Source: Arcticibacter svalbardensis MN12-7
Lineage (GTDB): Bacteria; Bacteroidota; Bacteroidia; Sphingobacteriales; Sphingobacteriaceae
Assembly: GCF_000403135.1 (NCBI RefSeq)
Contig: NZ_AQPN01000084.1
Span: 1-64,000, forward strand
Length of the DNA: 64,000 bases
Direction: 5' to 3'
A program made the position numbers and the translations under genes. Positions 1 through 9,619 of this stretch are shown here, in pieces. Within the stretch, counting starts at the first letter, position 1; every line of letters starts with the position of its first letter. The notes under the pieces are model-generated. The model did no database searches. It was given only the letters and a program-made list of their open reading frames with translations, and was not told the DNA's origin.

Positions 1-1014
1 GATCAGGTAGAGCAAATTGATGTGATGCTTTTTTCTGCTAATAACTTATTGTCTATCGTAAATGATATCTTAAATTATAACCGAATCGAAGCAGGCATCA
101 TCACTTTCGAGCATATTGAAATGAATGTATCAAACATCATCCGAAATGTTATTTCGGGATTAAAAAGTTCGGCTGAAGATAAAGGGATTGGGTTAAAATT
201 AAACCTGGATGATAATTTAAAGCACACCGTATTAGGTGATCCCACCCGTACTTCTCAGGTAATTTCCAATCTGGTTCATAATGCGATCAAATTTACACAA
301 ACCGGGTATGTAAGAGTAAGTATGGAGGTAGAAGTACAAACTGAAACCCATGTGACCTTAAAAATTATGGTAAAAGATACAGGAATAGGAATTTCGGAAG
401 AAAAGCATAAACTAATCTTTGAAAGATTTACTCAGGCAGATTCATCCACATCGAGAGGATTTGGTGGTACCGGACTTGGTTTAGCTATTAGTAAAAGAAT
501 TTTGGAGTTACAAAACTCTTCCCTTGAACTGATTAGTGAAGTAGGAAAAGGGTCTACCTTTTATTTCGTTCAGACATTTGAAAAAAACAAGATTACTCCT
601 GAAGAATTAAACAAAAGGGTATTACCGAAAGAGGAGGATAAGCCCCTTACAGGCATTTGCATTTTACTTGTGGAAGATAATCCAATGAATGTGCTGGTAG
701 CTAAAGCCTATCTGGAGCGATGGGGTGCAACAATTGACATTGCCCTGAATGGACTAGAATCGTTGAAAAAGATAGATGTCGCCAAGCATAGGCTTATTTT
801 AATGGACCTTCACATGCCTGTAATGGACGGATATGAAGCATCAACAAGAATGAGAGAAAATGGGGTGATTGTCCCAATTATTGCACTTACAGCAAACCTG
901 CCGGATGAGATTAGGGAGCAAGTGAAAAATGCAGGTATTAATGACATTGTGTTAAAGCCTTTTTTGCCCGACGAGCTCTATAGCAAAGTGTTACACTATG
1001 TTTTCAAGGATTAA
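1..1014 (+). CDS. Hybrid sensor histidine kinase, C-terminal part (cut by window start)
   Basis: The frame is open from base 1, so the N-terminal sensor part lies outside the window. What is left starts inside the dimerisation helix (LLSIVNDILNYNRIEAG, after the phospho-accepting His) and continues with a HATPase domain: N box NLVHNAIKFT, G1 box DTGIGIS, G2 box GGTGLGLAISK. From about residue 210 of the visible part there is a receiver domain: acidic pocket LLVEDNPMN, phospho-acceptor Asp in LMDLHMPVMDG, conserved Lys in LKPF. Family knowledge: ATP-dependent autophosphorylation of His, then transfer to the attached receiver. Signal and partner cannot be told. It ends at a strong terminator and is not linked to the next gene. 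Confidence 0.93.
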   Translation, partial: DQVEQIDVMLFSANNLLSIVNDILNYNRIEAGIITFEHIEMNVSNIIRNVISGLKSSAEDKGIGLKLNLDDNLKHTVLGDPTRTSQVISNLVHNAIKFTQTGYVRVSMEVEVQTETHVTLKIMVKDTGIGISEEKHKLIFERFTQADSSTSRGFGGTGLGLAISKRILELQNSSLELISEVGKGSTFYFVQTFEKNKITPEELNKRVLPKEEDKPLTGICILLVEDNPMNVLVAKAYLERWGATIDIALNGLESLKKIDVAKHRLILMDLHMPVMDGYEASTRMRENGVIVPIIALTANLPDEIREQVKNAGINDIVLKPFLPDELYSKVLHYVFKD

Positions 1015-1032
1015 TCGGGTTGATAATAACAT

Positions 1033-1070
1033 AAAAGGGGGCTGTTTCTTGAAAGAAACAGCCCCCTTTT
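1033..1070 (+). terminator. Rho-independent terminator after the histidine kinase
   Basis: Perfect 16-bp stem AAAAGGGGGCTGTTTC (1033-1048) with its complement at 1055-1070 and a 6-base loop; ends in TTTT. It begins 18 bases after the kinase stop codon. The A-tract on the other side would also let it work for leftward transcription. Confidence 0.9.
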
Positions 1071-1148
1071 ATGTTTAAAACAGGACTTTGTGTATCATCA
1101 TAAGATACTTTAATCCTGTAGTATATATTGCTTAGTAAACTATACTTA

Positions 1149-1523
1149 TTAAACTTCTTCGCTTGAAGAATCAGCAGTTACCGGTTTAAAAGTGGAAATG
1201 TGAGTGGTTTTAATCGTTAACAAAAATGATTTCCCTACACTTATCTTTACATTTTTTTCCAATAACATTGCTTTAATAGTTTCATCAGATTTTAGTGCTT
1301 CGAAAAGGTCACGTGCTACTGCTGATCCACTGATGTTATTAGTTACTTTACCATTTTCTAAAGCTATATTGAATGTATAACCTGATTTTCCACGATCACC
1401 TGCCGATTCGAAATCGGTAATGTTCAATTTAAAACTTTGTTCTCCAGTAAGACTTTTTTTCAGATGTAAACGAATAACTGGAATGTATTTTTTCCAAGTC
1501 GTTAAATATTTTCTTTCTTCCAT
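1149..1523 (-). CDS. Hypothetical protein, 124 aa
   Basis: Not recognised. A soluble, lysine-rich 124-residue protein without signal peptide or membrane segment. It contains a stretch resembling a two-sheet fold (FKLNITDFESAGDRGKSGY ... FNIALENGKVTNNISGSAVARDLFEALKS) and an acidic tail SSSEEV. Base composition and codon use look like normal genes of the window, and the start ATG at 1523 has no upstream in-frame rival. It stands alone between a terminator on its 3' side and the GH42 relic upstream, so the context gives no function. Confidence 0.6.
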   Translation of the reverse strand: MEERKYLTTWKKYIPVIRLHLKKSLTGEQSFKLNITDFESAGDRGKSGYTFNIALENGKVTNNISGSAVARDLFEALKSDETIKAMLLEKNVKISVGKSFLLTIKTTHISTFKPVTADSSSEEV

Positions 1524-1642
1524 GATTATGTTGTAAAGGTATTAATTTAATGATGAGAAATTCACAAATAGCTCATTTTGATTTATTAAAGAATTTCCGC
1601 TTGAAGAGTAAAGGTATTGATTTTTTAATGCACGCTCTTCAT

Positions 1643-2760
1643 TTACTCTTTCCAGATGACCACATCGGCCGGTTTAATTGTTTTTTGTCCTAAAAATACT
1701 TTTGCATTATTAGGAATCGGAATTTCCTGATTTTGAGAAGAATAATTAAATCCATACCAGAAGCCATTGCTGTATTCGACCAATACTCCTTCTGGCAAAT
1801 TGAATGTTGGTACGTTTGCCTGATTGAAGATTTTTGTAAAACTGTTTTCTCTAATTGCCCATTGTCTGTATCCGCACCTACATAGGTAATAGTACCTTTG
1901 CCCAATTTCCGGTGCAATACAGCTGCTTTACCTTTATAAAACGGATCGCTGTAAGTGGCCCAAACATCAGTTTGCCTGATAGGTTCAATCACGTCTCCCC
2001 AATTGCTTTATTCATAATTAGCCTGACCCATGTTTATTTTCCCCATTAAAGACACTGGAATCAAATCAAAATAAATTTCTTTAGCTCCGATTAAATCAAG
2101 GATAGGCTGTTGAAATAGGGCTTCCCACAGATGAGCCTCACGATCCTTCTGACCTGTACGACAAGTTAGAACCAGGTTACCTCCATTCTCTACATAGGGT
2201 TTCCATCTGGAAACCAGTTGATGATCTAAAAGCTGAAAGGCAGGGGCAATCAAAAAGGGATATGCAGCGAAATCCTTTTTCTCATCAATTCTTCAACGGG
2301 GGCACCTAAAGATTTAAGGGCTTTATAATACCAGTTTACCGGTTTTCATAATTCCATAGTGATACTGCTCTCCACCTGATAGAGGCTCACGGAAGCGGTA
2401 ATTGCACACAAACTTATTTCCACCGGCCGTCACATGGTAAATCCACATGCGGACAGTTCCCGGCATGGTTTGAGGATTAAATATTCCCCAGTTTACTTGT
2501 CCTGGTTGTAATTCCATCACACCTGTCACCCCATTTATTGGTCTGAAAAAGTCATTAGAAAAACCGATGCTATTGCTGATCCCATACGAAAACTTTGCTC
2601 TCCATGCCCATATCATATCCTTCGGCCAAATACTTCGTATAGGTAAGGAAATCAAGATCTTTCATTCGAAGTGGATAAACGGGAGAGTAAGTTGGCATCA
2701 GATTAGTAGTTACCCATTGTGCTGGCGGAGGGTATAACTTTTTTTACTGCACAAATTAAA
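1643..2760 (-). pseudogene. Relic of a GH42-type beta-galactosidase
   Basis: Joined across frames, the minus strand reads as the C-terminal half of a GH42 beta-galactosidase: QWVTTNLMPTYSP...LRMKDLDFLTY (from about 2735), FFRPINGVTGVMELQPGQVN and CNYRFREPLSGGEQYHYGIM (2655-2323), the trimerisation-like domain FLIAPAFQLLDHQLV (2253-2008), VIEPIRQTDVWATYSDPFYKG (1992) and a final ADVVIWKE ending at 1643. The frame breaks near 2590, 2340, 2285 and 1840, mostly in A-runs, and an in-frame TAA at about 2008 (after GQANYE) interrupts one frame with no shift at all. The catalytic TIM barrel (about the first 250-300 residues) is absent. Dead gene, part of a decayed glycan-utilisation locus. Confidence 0.85.
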
Positions 2761-2889
2761 ATGGAGCAGAATGGGGTTAAAATTGAAGACATATGTTTAT
2801 CTGGGTTAACTATTTGCTAAAATACACTTGTATCAGCAATATATGGCTCTGATTTTATGTTTTTTAGCAAATAGTAAATCATCCAGCAC

Positions 2890-4474
2890 TTATTTCATCC
2901 AATAGAATTTTACATTTTCATCATCTTTACCCCCTAAGTAAGAAGATACAGCAGCATCATACGCCTCTTTACTTGAGCTCACTACTTGAGTAAGTGGATA
3001 GGTCAACCGCTTGATATAAGTACCTAAAGGTAGAAGCGGATTTTGAGGCGACATGATGTAATATAATTTCGGATAGTCTGTTCTTCGAAATTCAGCCCAA
3101 GCCTCTGTTCCTTCAGGAAATACAGCAATCCACTTCTGGGTAATGATTTTCTCTAGCTTCTGTTCGAATGTGGCACTTTCATCCCACTTCACAGTCACAT
3201 CCGATAAGCGAGCTGAATTATAATCCGGTCGTTTAGGGTCTACATAGGCCAGCTGCATGCTTGTACTATTTAAATAATTACCTTCCGATACACCATTCAG
3301 TTTCAAAGAAGCTCGAATCCCTGCTTCATATAATGCTTGTGGTGTTCCTCCCATATTCCAACCCCGTAATGCACCTTCTGCCCTTAGAAAATAACTTTCA
3401 GCACCATCGACCTGTTTCATTGGCGTAGTGGCTTGAACATTATACTTTGAATAGTTTTCATATACGGATTTAGTTGGACGTTCTACTCTAGGGCGAATAC
3501 CCCGATAGCTTCCATTTAATACAGGATCGGTAGCTGGCAACACGTATTTAGGCAAACGCGGATCTCCAAAACCTTGCAGATAAGTAACTACTGCTGCAGA
3601 GATCCGGGTATTCAGACCATGCGTTGGTCATCGTATAGTGGCCGTTAGTGCCATCAGGACTGGCTACAGACCATGATCCTTCTACTTCAGTCAGCAGACC
3701 TCCACTTGTTTCGACCACTGCCTTTTCTGCTTCAGTTTTAGCTAATGCGGCATCAGCCGTTGCTGAAATACGAATAGCCAGACGTAAACGCAGCGTATTG
3801 GCCAGTTTAATCCAGTTGGTATATTCTCCTCCTAAAGTGGATACATCCCATTTCTTAAAGCGAGTCAGATCAGCATCTGGATTTTCAGCTTCTGCTGCTT
3901 TTAGTGAGGTGACTGCCTCATCTAGATCTTTAAAAAAGGCTGCATAAGCTTCCTGTGGGGAATCGAATTTAGGTTCAGCTGAACTTCCATAAGTGGTATA
4001 TGGATAAGGACCGAAAGTGTCAACTAAACGACTTCCTGCAGCTACTTTTATAATTAAAGCAATGGCATACAAATCCGGATATTTGGTTGCAATCCCCCTT
4101 TTCTGCATCTGAAGCCAGTTGTTCATTACTCCGTTTGTGGATATAGTCCATGAACTGGCCCAAATTCCCCTGGTCGCATATGTAGTAGTATTGACATTTC
4201 CGATGAAATTACTCGGCGCTTCCAGGTAATTGGCATAAGATTCGGCCTGCAAGTTCTGCTCCGTCTGGTTAGATGTGGTAGGACTATTCACGCTGGTCAT
4301 CATGGTAGAAAGTAAAAATCCTCCCTCATTAGCGTCCTGTATTAAATCATCCGCACTTAAATATTTTTTATCCTCATTCAGTCCATCCAACTTGTCTGTA
4401 CAGGCTGAAGATACCAGCAATAAGCAACTTAATATAAGTAGTTTATACCTATTTGGAGTTATTGTTTTTTTCAT
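2890..4474 (-). pseudogene. SusD/RagB-like outer-membrane lipoprotein gene (SusD-like_2 type), frameshifted
   Basis: The 5' part (4474-3548) starts with a lipoprotein signal ending at LLVSSAC and carries SusD-type features, for example TTYATRGIWASSW and the helix region WIKLANTLRLRLAIRIS. The 3' part (3555-2890) continues in another frame with KYVLPATDPVLNG, a RAEGALRGW motif and the C-terminal YIKRLTYPL...DDENVKFYWMK. Removing one C from the CCC at about 3608-3612 restores a continuous reading EYRISAAVVTYLQGFGDPRL. Family role: surface glycan-binding partner of a SusC TonB-dependent channel. As its susC partner just upstream is also truncated, the pair cannot work here; whether this single frameshift is real or a sequencing slip cannot be told. 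Confidence 0.88.
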
Positions 4475-4495
4475 CTTAGTTCAACTTTAGTTTGA

Positions 4496-5380
4496 TTATA
4501 AACCTGCTCTTAAAGTAAGGCCCCATGATCGTGCAGATGGAATTTGAAAGGATTCAAAACCCTGGCTTTCAGTTGTTGTTCCAAGAGCAAGCTCCGGATC
4601 AAATGGAGCATCTCTCTTAAAGAAGAATAAATTTCTTCCAATTAAGGACAGGCTCAAATTTCGTACTGCCTTTGTGAATTGTGGAAATTTAAAACCTATG
4701 GCAAGCTCTCTCAACCTCACATTGGTAGAGCTGAAGAGATATTCATCAGCAGCTGCTCCATAGTCGGCATTGGCTGAAATATATTTGTAATAGGTTTGCG
4801 CATCAATTAGCTTTCCGTTCAACATTACCCCACCAGCGTCTCTCGCTTCACCGCTTCTTTTAGATAACCCTTTATAATCCAGCCATTGCTCTGTTGATGA
4901 AGCGACCAGTCCACCAAAACGACCGTCAATTAAGAAGGAAAAAGTGAAGTTTTTATAGGTAAACTGGTTATTGAAGTTTAGCAAAAAGTCTGGATTCGCA
5001 TTACCAACATACTGATCATCCACACCTGATAATACCGGCAAACCGGTAGTTTCATTATAGGTCATATTACCATTATCATCCCGCACATAGGCTTTACCAT
5101 AGAGATCATAGAAAGAACCGTATTTCCTGCCATTTAACAAGGTACTTCCAGGGCGGATAAGGAATAAATTAGTCAGACGGTTGGTGTTGTTTAATACAAA
5201 CCGGTCGGTAGTCAACAAGCTGCTTAATTCTTTTATCCGGTTGGTATTTCTCGAAAAGTTTACGCTAGGCGTCCAGCCAACCTCACCAAATTTATTGTTA
5301 TAACTTAAGGATGCCTCAATACCCCGGTTTTGTATGGTTCCCCCGTTAATCCAGAAGTAGGTAGCACCTAAAGCAGCAAT
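4496..5380 (-). pseudogene. 3' fragment of a SusC-type TonB-dependent receptor gene
   Basis: Only the last ~295 codons of a receptor that is normally about 1000 residues long. The frame is open up to about 5380, reading ALGATYFWINGGTIQNRGIE (typical SusC beta-barrel), then WTPSVNFSRNTNRIKELSS and the C-terminal strand IPSARSWGLTLRAGL ending in an aromatic/apolar residue as in outer-membrane barrels. No plug domain, TonB box or signal peptide remains. The break point abuts, head to head, the 3' half of a GH39 gene on the other strand. It lies 21 bp upstream of the susD relic, the normal susC-susD order. Confidence 0.9.
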
Positions 5381-5383
5381 TCA

Positions 5384-5724
5384 GCAGCAGTTATGGTTAT
5401 GAATTACCATGATGATAAACTTACAGCTCCTGATGCCGCAGTAGAAATAGCAATAAAGGACCTTCCTGACCATCAAAGGTGATATTAAGTCACTATAGGA
5501 TAGACGACGAAAACAGCAACTCCTATGAAACCTGGAAGAGAATGGGTTCTCCTAAACAACCATCAGCAGAACAGATTAAACAGCTCGAGAAAGCCGGTCA
5601 GCTTCAATTACTTACATCGCCGGAATGGATTAACCCTAAAGATGGTATGACCGCTATAAAAATGCGACTTCCAAGGCATGGTGTATCCTTATTGCAGTTT
5701 AATGGAATAACTAAAATTTTCTGA
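5384..5724 (+). pseudogene. 3' fragment of a GH39 beta-xylosidase-like gene, frameshifted
   Basis: Reads VMVMNYHDDKLTAPDAAVEI from about 5390, shifts frame near 5470, then continues LSHYRIDDENSNSYETWKRM ... GMTAIKMRLPRHGVSLLQF to the stop at 5724. This matches the C-terminal beta-sandwich of GH39 xylosidases as I know them; the catalytic barrel is gone. The fragment begins exactly where the susC fragment ends, so one deletion seems to have removed the 5' ends of both divergent genes. Its last 14 bp overlap the 3' end of the APC permease gene. Confidence 0.75.
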
Positions 5725-7075
5725 TTTCTGTACGGGCATCAAAAGGCCATTCCTTATTTAGTTTGGCCTTAATAAAATAGACCAGGGCACCAATGGTTGT
5801 CGTAATTATTCCTCCTAAAACCATTACGAATCCGGTTGAAATGAGGATCCCGAACCACATCATAATAGCCAAATATACCGGCCAGGGAAAGAAAGGCATT
5901 TTATAAGGGAAGTTTGTACTGCCGCGTAGCTTTCTTAGCATCAGTAACCCTACTGCCTGAGCAATAAACTGAACCAATATGCGCATGGCAAGAATGGCGT
6001 TAATAACATCGCTTAACTTAAACAGTAAGCTAAAGACAAAAGCAATAGAACCGATGAATAACAAAGAAACGTAAGGAAACTTCCCGGTAGGGTGTAGTTT
6101 GGCGAACACTTTAAAGAAAGATCCGTCTGCAGCCGCAGCATAAGGAATCCGGCTATATCCAAGAGTTGCAGAAAACACAGATGAAAATGCGACCAGTAAT
6201 ACTAAACACGTAATCACCTGGGCTGCCGCAGGTCCCGCTAGCTGTTGCATAAATTCACTGATTACAAACTTGCTGTCCTTTGCTTGCGCCCAGGGAATCA
6301 CACTAACCAAACTGACATTCATCATCAGATATAAAACGGCTATTCCGGCAATAGAAAGGAACATGCTTCGCGGGATATTTTTTGAGGGATTAATGATCTC
6401 GCCTCCCAAATGGCATATATTGTAATAGCCCAAATAACTGTATACGCTTTTAACACTCGCAAATCCGATCGCAGTAATAAAGGCATAGTTAATCGTTAAA
6501 CCATCATTGACATGCTTTATGGGTTCCAGGAAATTTCCATGAGCAATTCCACCACCAATGATCCAAAATAAAGTTAGAATTACTGTCACCCAAAGGACTA
6601 CACTTATTTTCCCAATGTCTTCAATCTTGCGATAAAGTAATACGATAATGAGTATAACTACACCTCCACTTACCATCTTGGATAGAATTGGCGTTAAAGG
6701 AATCAGATAAGATAGATAATAAGCAAACCCTATAGATGCGGAGGCGATAACCAAAGGAGCCTGAATCATGGTTTGCCATACAAATAAAAAGCTCATCAAT
6801 TTACCTACACTATTCTTCCCATACGTTTCTTTTAGAAAGTTATAGGAACCTCCAGCTCTAGGGAATGCAGCCCCTAATTCACTCCAAACCATAGCGTCCA
6901 CCATGGATAAAAAAGCACCAGCCAGCCATGCATAGAGGAAATACGGTCCGTTCATCATACTGATGACCATAGGTAAGGTTATAAAAGGCCCTATACCTAC
7001 CATATCGATCATATTGATTGCCGTTGCCTGAACCAGACCAAGGCTTCTTTCTTGTTTGATAGCTGCTGTATTCAC
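5711..7075 (-). CDS. APC-family amino acid permease, 454 aa
   Basis: Integral inner-membrane transporter. About 12 hydrophobic segments over 454 residues; the first helix holds the unwound Gly-rich motif typical of the APC superfamily (MVGIGPFITLPMVIS), and helix 8 region reads SVFSATLGYSRIPYAAAADG, characteristic of the AA_permease_2 branch. Substrate cannot be derived from the sequence; family members carry amino acids or amines by proton symport or exchange. Start ATG at 7075 places a short cytoplasmic tail before helix 1. It runs in the same direction as the GNAT gene 51 bp upstream, which may form a two-gene unit. Confidence 0.92.
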   Translation of the reverse strand: MNTAAIKQERSLGLVQATAINMIDMVGIGPFITLPMVISMMNGPYFLYAWLAGAFLSMVDAMVWSELGAAFPRAGGSYNFLKETYGKNSVGKLMSFLFVWQTMIQAPLVIASASIGFAYYLSYLIPLTPILSKMVSGGVVILIIVLLYRKIEDIGKISVVLWVTVILTLFWIIGGGIAHGNFLEPIKHVNDGLTINYAFITAIGFASVKSVYSYLGYYNICHLGGEIINPSKNIPRSMFLSIAGIAVLYLMMNVSLVSVIPWAQAKDSKFVISEFMQQLAGPAAAQVITCLVLLVAFSSVFSATLGYSRIPYAAAADGSFFKVFAKLHPTGKFPYVSLLFIGSIAFVFSLLFKLSDVINAILAMRILVQFIAQAVGLLMLRKLRGSTNFPYKMPFFPWPVYLAIMMWFGILISTGFVMVLGGIITTTIGALVYFIKAKLNKEWPFDARTEIRKF

Positions 7076-7126
7076 AAGGAGTATTGCATGGAACTAAGAT
7101 AAGATTTTATAGCTGTTTTATGAGAT

Positions 7127-7609
7127 TTAAAGGTCTTTTATCATCCAAATGGTGCATGCATGATGTCCTGAATTCCCTAATGCATTGGGCAGATGATAAA
7201 ATCCGGATTTCAAATACAAACTAACTGCTTTACCCAAAGAAGGAAACGATTCCAGGTACAATTGGGTATAACCAAGCTCAACAGCAGCAATAAAACATTT
7301 TTCCAATAGAAGCTTACCGGTGCCCTTACCTCTTGAATCTTCTGATAAATACAGCTTTACCAGTTCTGCACAGCCATTAGGTAAGCCTTCCGTTGGAAAA
7401 ACACCACATCCTCCAAGTAAAACGCCATCTTCTTCTACTATGTAATACAGGGAACCAACAGATGTAAATAACGTAAACAAATGGTCGGTAGTAGGATCAG
7501 AATAAACAGTACCAATCTTTGGAACATCATGTTCGGTTAATGAATCACGAATGATCTTTGCTAAACCTTTATCATCTGTTTCTTTAATTTGCCTAATTTT
7601 TATGGACAT
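7127..7609 (-). CDS. GNAT-family N-acetyltransferase, 160 aa
   Basis: Complete GNAT fold: beta4 with VGSLYYIVEEDGVLLGGCGV, then the acetyl-CoA pyrophosphate loop in LYLSEDSRGKGTGKLLLEKC (R/Q-x-x-G-x-G/A form RGKGTG, residues ~94-99), and the C-terminal YLESFPSLGKAVSLYLKSGF. This layout is that of small soluble acetyltransferases acting on amines or amino groups; the acceptor is unknown. It may be cotranscribed with the permease downstream. Confidence 0.92.
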   Translation of the reverse strand: MSIKIRQIKETDDKGLAKIIRDSLTEHDVPKIGTVYSDPTTDHLFTLFTSVGSLYYIVEEDGVLLGGCGVFPTEGLPNGCAELVKLYLSEDSRGKGTGKLLLEKCFIAAVELGYTQLYLESFPSLGKAVSLYLKSGFYHLPNALGNSGHHACTIWMIKDL

Positions 7610-7679
7610 TCAAATTGATTTAAAAGCGCTAAGATAAAGGTTAGAAAGGCTTGAGGCAAATTGACAGGTCTATATAAAA

Positions 7680-7722
7680 ATCAAATAAGCCGTTTCTTCA
7701 ACGGAAAACAGCTTTATTTGAT
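7680..7722 (-). terminator. Hairpin, probable leftward terminator
   Basis: ATCAAATAAGC (7680-7690) pairs with GCTTTATTTGAT (7711-7722) with one bulged base. Read on the minus strand the stem is followed by TTTTTATA. It lies about 70 bp downstream of the minus-strand coding remnant at 7793-7936 and probably ended that gene. Confidence 0.55.
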
Positions 7723-7792
7723 AAACAAGTACAATGGTAAAAAACCATCTATAACCCTATTTTAAATAGGATCTCGTACTACATGTTGTAAT

Positions 7793-7936
7793 TTAACAGT
7801 AATAAGATGCGGGATTAACACCAACTCCTGACAGAGGATATAGTGCAAACCCGAGGTTTAGAGGAATGCTTGGGTAATTAATAGACATTGGTTTTAACCC
7901 GAGTCTTATTCTAAAATAGTTTGCCGCGAAACTCAA
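7793..7936 (-). pseudogene. Unrecognised C-terminal coding remnant, 47 codons
   Basis: The minus strand has a protein-like stretch without a start codon of its own: FRIRLGLKPMSINYPSIPL, then NLGFALYPLSGVGVNPASYYC and a stop at 7793. Composition and regularity look like a real C-terminus, and a terminator-like hairpin follows it. Upstream the frame is closed by a TAG at 7937-7939. I do not recognise the family. The remaining bases between the GNAT gene and 8029 show no other gene. Confidence 0.4.
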
Positions 7937-8028
7937 CTATCTCTCGCAAACTATGGAGCTCATAAAAAAAATCATCTCCTGCCGAAGGAAAAGAAATAAT
8001 GAATCGTATAATATAAAAACAACATGCT

Positions 8029-8999
8029 ATGGTTTTTAGAATTTTAATTTTTGCATCAATAATTAGTTTGACGAATGCATGCAAAAAAGACGCTGCCACT
8101 TTAACTACCTCTACAGATACAGTCATAAATGTCGATGCAGCAAATTTCCTTACGTCAACTGGATCAGTAACAATAACAACTGAAAACCGCACTCTTTCCA
8201 ATGGAACTACTGCTACATGCTATAAAATTGTAACAAAAATAACCCGGCAGACCATGCCATGGGTCCATGGTGCCCTACCAATATCTCCGATGATGCCAGC
8301 AAGGGTGGTATATGGCTGATTGGTGGCAATGTATATGATGTAGATGGCGCCTTTATAAAAAACCTGGCATTAATTAATAACGATGCAACCTGGCAAATGT
8401 ACAATAGAAGCACAGGGGCTATCACCAAGACTTTGACCCAGGCGGATTGTGAAGCTGCCGCAAATCCTAATGTAGGTGAAGCTTACAAAAACTACTGTGT
8501 GGAATGTTTGCCATCTTATGTTTCTACTTTAACAAGTACCTATTATATCCCGGTTACACCCGTGAAGTTGAGTACTTCCTACACCTTTGCTACCGGCCCA
8601 GGCGGCCCAGGAAGTACAGGGGGCCCATCTACCAGGGGCATTGCTTTTGATGGCGTCGTATTTGACGCTCCGGCTCCTCTAAACGTAATATTAGCTGCTT
8701 ATACTCTAGCCCCTTTTGATGATTATGGTGGTCATATAAATCCTCATGCTGGCTACCATTATCATGCCGCTACGGGCTTAACAAAAAAAATTACTCAAAC
8801 TGATGGACATGCAGCAATGATCGGTTATGCAATGGATGGATTTGGTATCTACGAGAGATTAAGTGCAGCAGGTACAGAGGATTCAGACTTAGATGCAAAC
8901 CGCGGACATTCTGATATAACAAGAGGTTACCATTATCATGTGGATAAAGCAGGCAATAATAATTTCATAAATGGTTTAGCTGGTGCTTACGCAAACTAA
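8029..8999 (+). pseudogene. YHYH-domain lipoprotein, interrupted by a single-base frameshift
   Basis: Starts with a lipoprotein signal (MVFRILIFASIISLTNAC, Cys ~18). The first frame runs to ~8240; the second continues from MGPWCPTNISDDASKGG with the YHYH domain: HINPHAGYHYHAATG and DITRGYHYHVDKAG. Adding one A to the A-run at 8234-8238 joins both into TKNNPADHAMGPWCP, which fits the family. YHYH domains (named after the tetrapeptide) are exported proteins of unknown biochemical role; the His-rich motifs suggest metal binding (inference). Two intact paralogues follow at 11.6 and 12.4 kb. May be a true null or a homopolymer miscall. The 246-codon second part alone has no signal peptide. Confidence 0.85.
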
Positions 9000-9013
9000 A
9001 ATATTTTTCAAAC

Positions 9014-9619
9014 ATGAAGGCAGTATATCTTATAGTTTTTTTATTAGGGTTCAAGACAGTTTATGCGCACAATCCCGACTTATCTAGCTTAATGATTTAT
9101 GAACAAAATGGTAAATCTATTTTGGTTATAAAAAGTTCTCTTACAGCCTTTGAAGGTGAGGTAGATTATACTTTCGGTAAAGCAGCTTACAAGACTCCGG
9201 AAGAATTTAATCAGTTGGTCATCAGACATTTTCAGAAGAATTGTTTTGTAATCGCTAATGGCGACACTATAAAATTTTCAAACATCCAGGTTCAGCTTGG
9301 ACATGAAACTACTTTATTTGCAGAGCTAATTAATATGCCCAAGAAAATAACAACATTTTATGTTAGTTGTGCCTTGTTTAAAGATATGTCTGATAATAGG
9401 TGCGAATTAATTTTAACTGACATAGGAGGACAACCTCAAAAACAATATATTTTAAATAACAGCAACCGGCAGACGGTAATGCTAAAAACAGAAAATAAAA
9501 AATGGGTGGTAGTTGAAACTGACAGACCGTTCAACCTTAGTATAACTTATATAATAGGAGCAGCTATTTTGCTTATTGCTTCATTAATTGTTTTTATTGC
9601 AATAAAAGGAAAGCATTAA
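9014..9619 (+). CDS. Exported membrane-anchored protein of unknown function, 201 aa
   Basis: Signal peptide at residues 1-18 (MKAVYLIVFLLGFKTVYA), a periplasmic/extracytoplasmic beta-rich domain of ~150 residues with two Cys (QKNCFVIANGDTIKF; VSCALF) plus a third (NRCELIL), and a single C-terminal helix ITYIIGAAILLIASLIVFI followed by AIKGKH. This is a type-I membrane protein with a short cytoplasmic tail. It starts 14 bp after the YHYH gene and was probably translated with it. Family not recognised. Confidence 0.75.
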   Translation: MKAVYLIVFLLGFKTVYAHNPDLSSLMIYEQNGKSILVIKSSLTAFEGEVDYTFGKAAYKTPEEFNQLVIRHFQKNCFVIANGDTIKFSNIQVQLGHETTLFAELINMPKKITTFYVSCALFKDMSDNRCELILTDIGGQPQKQYILNNSNRQTVMLKTENKKWVVVETDRPFNLSITYIIGAAILLIASLIVFIAIKGKH

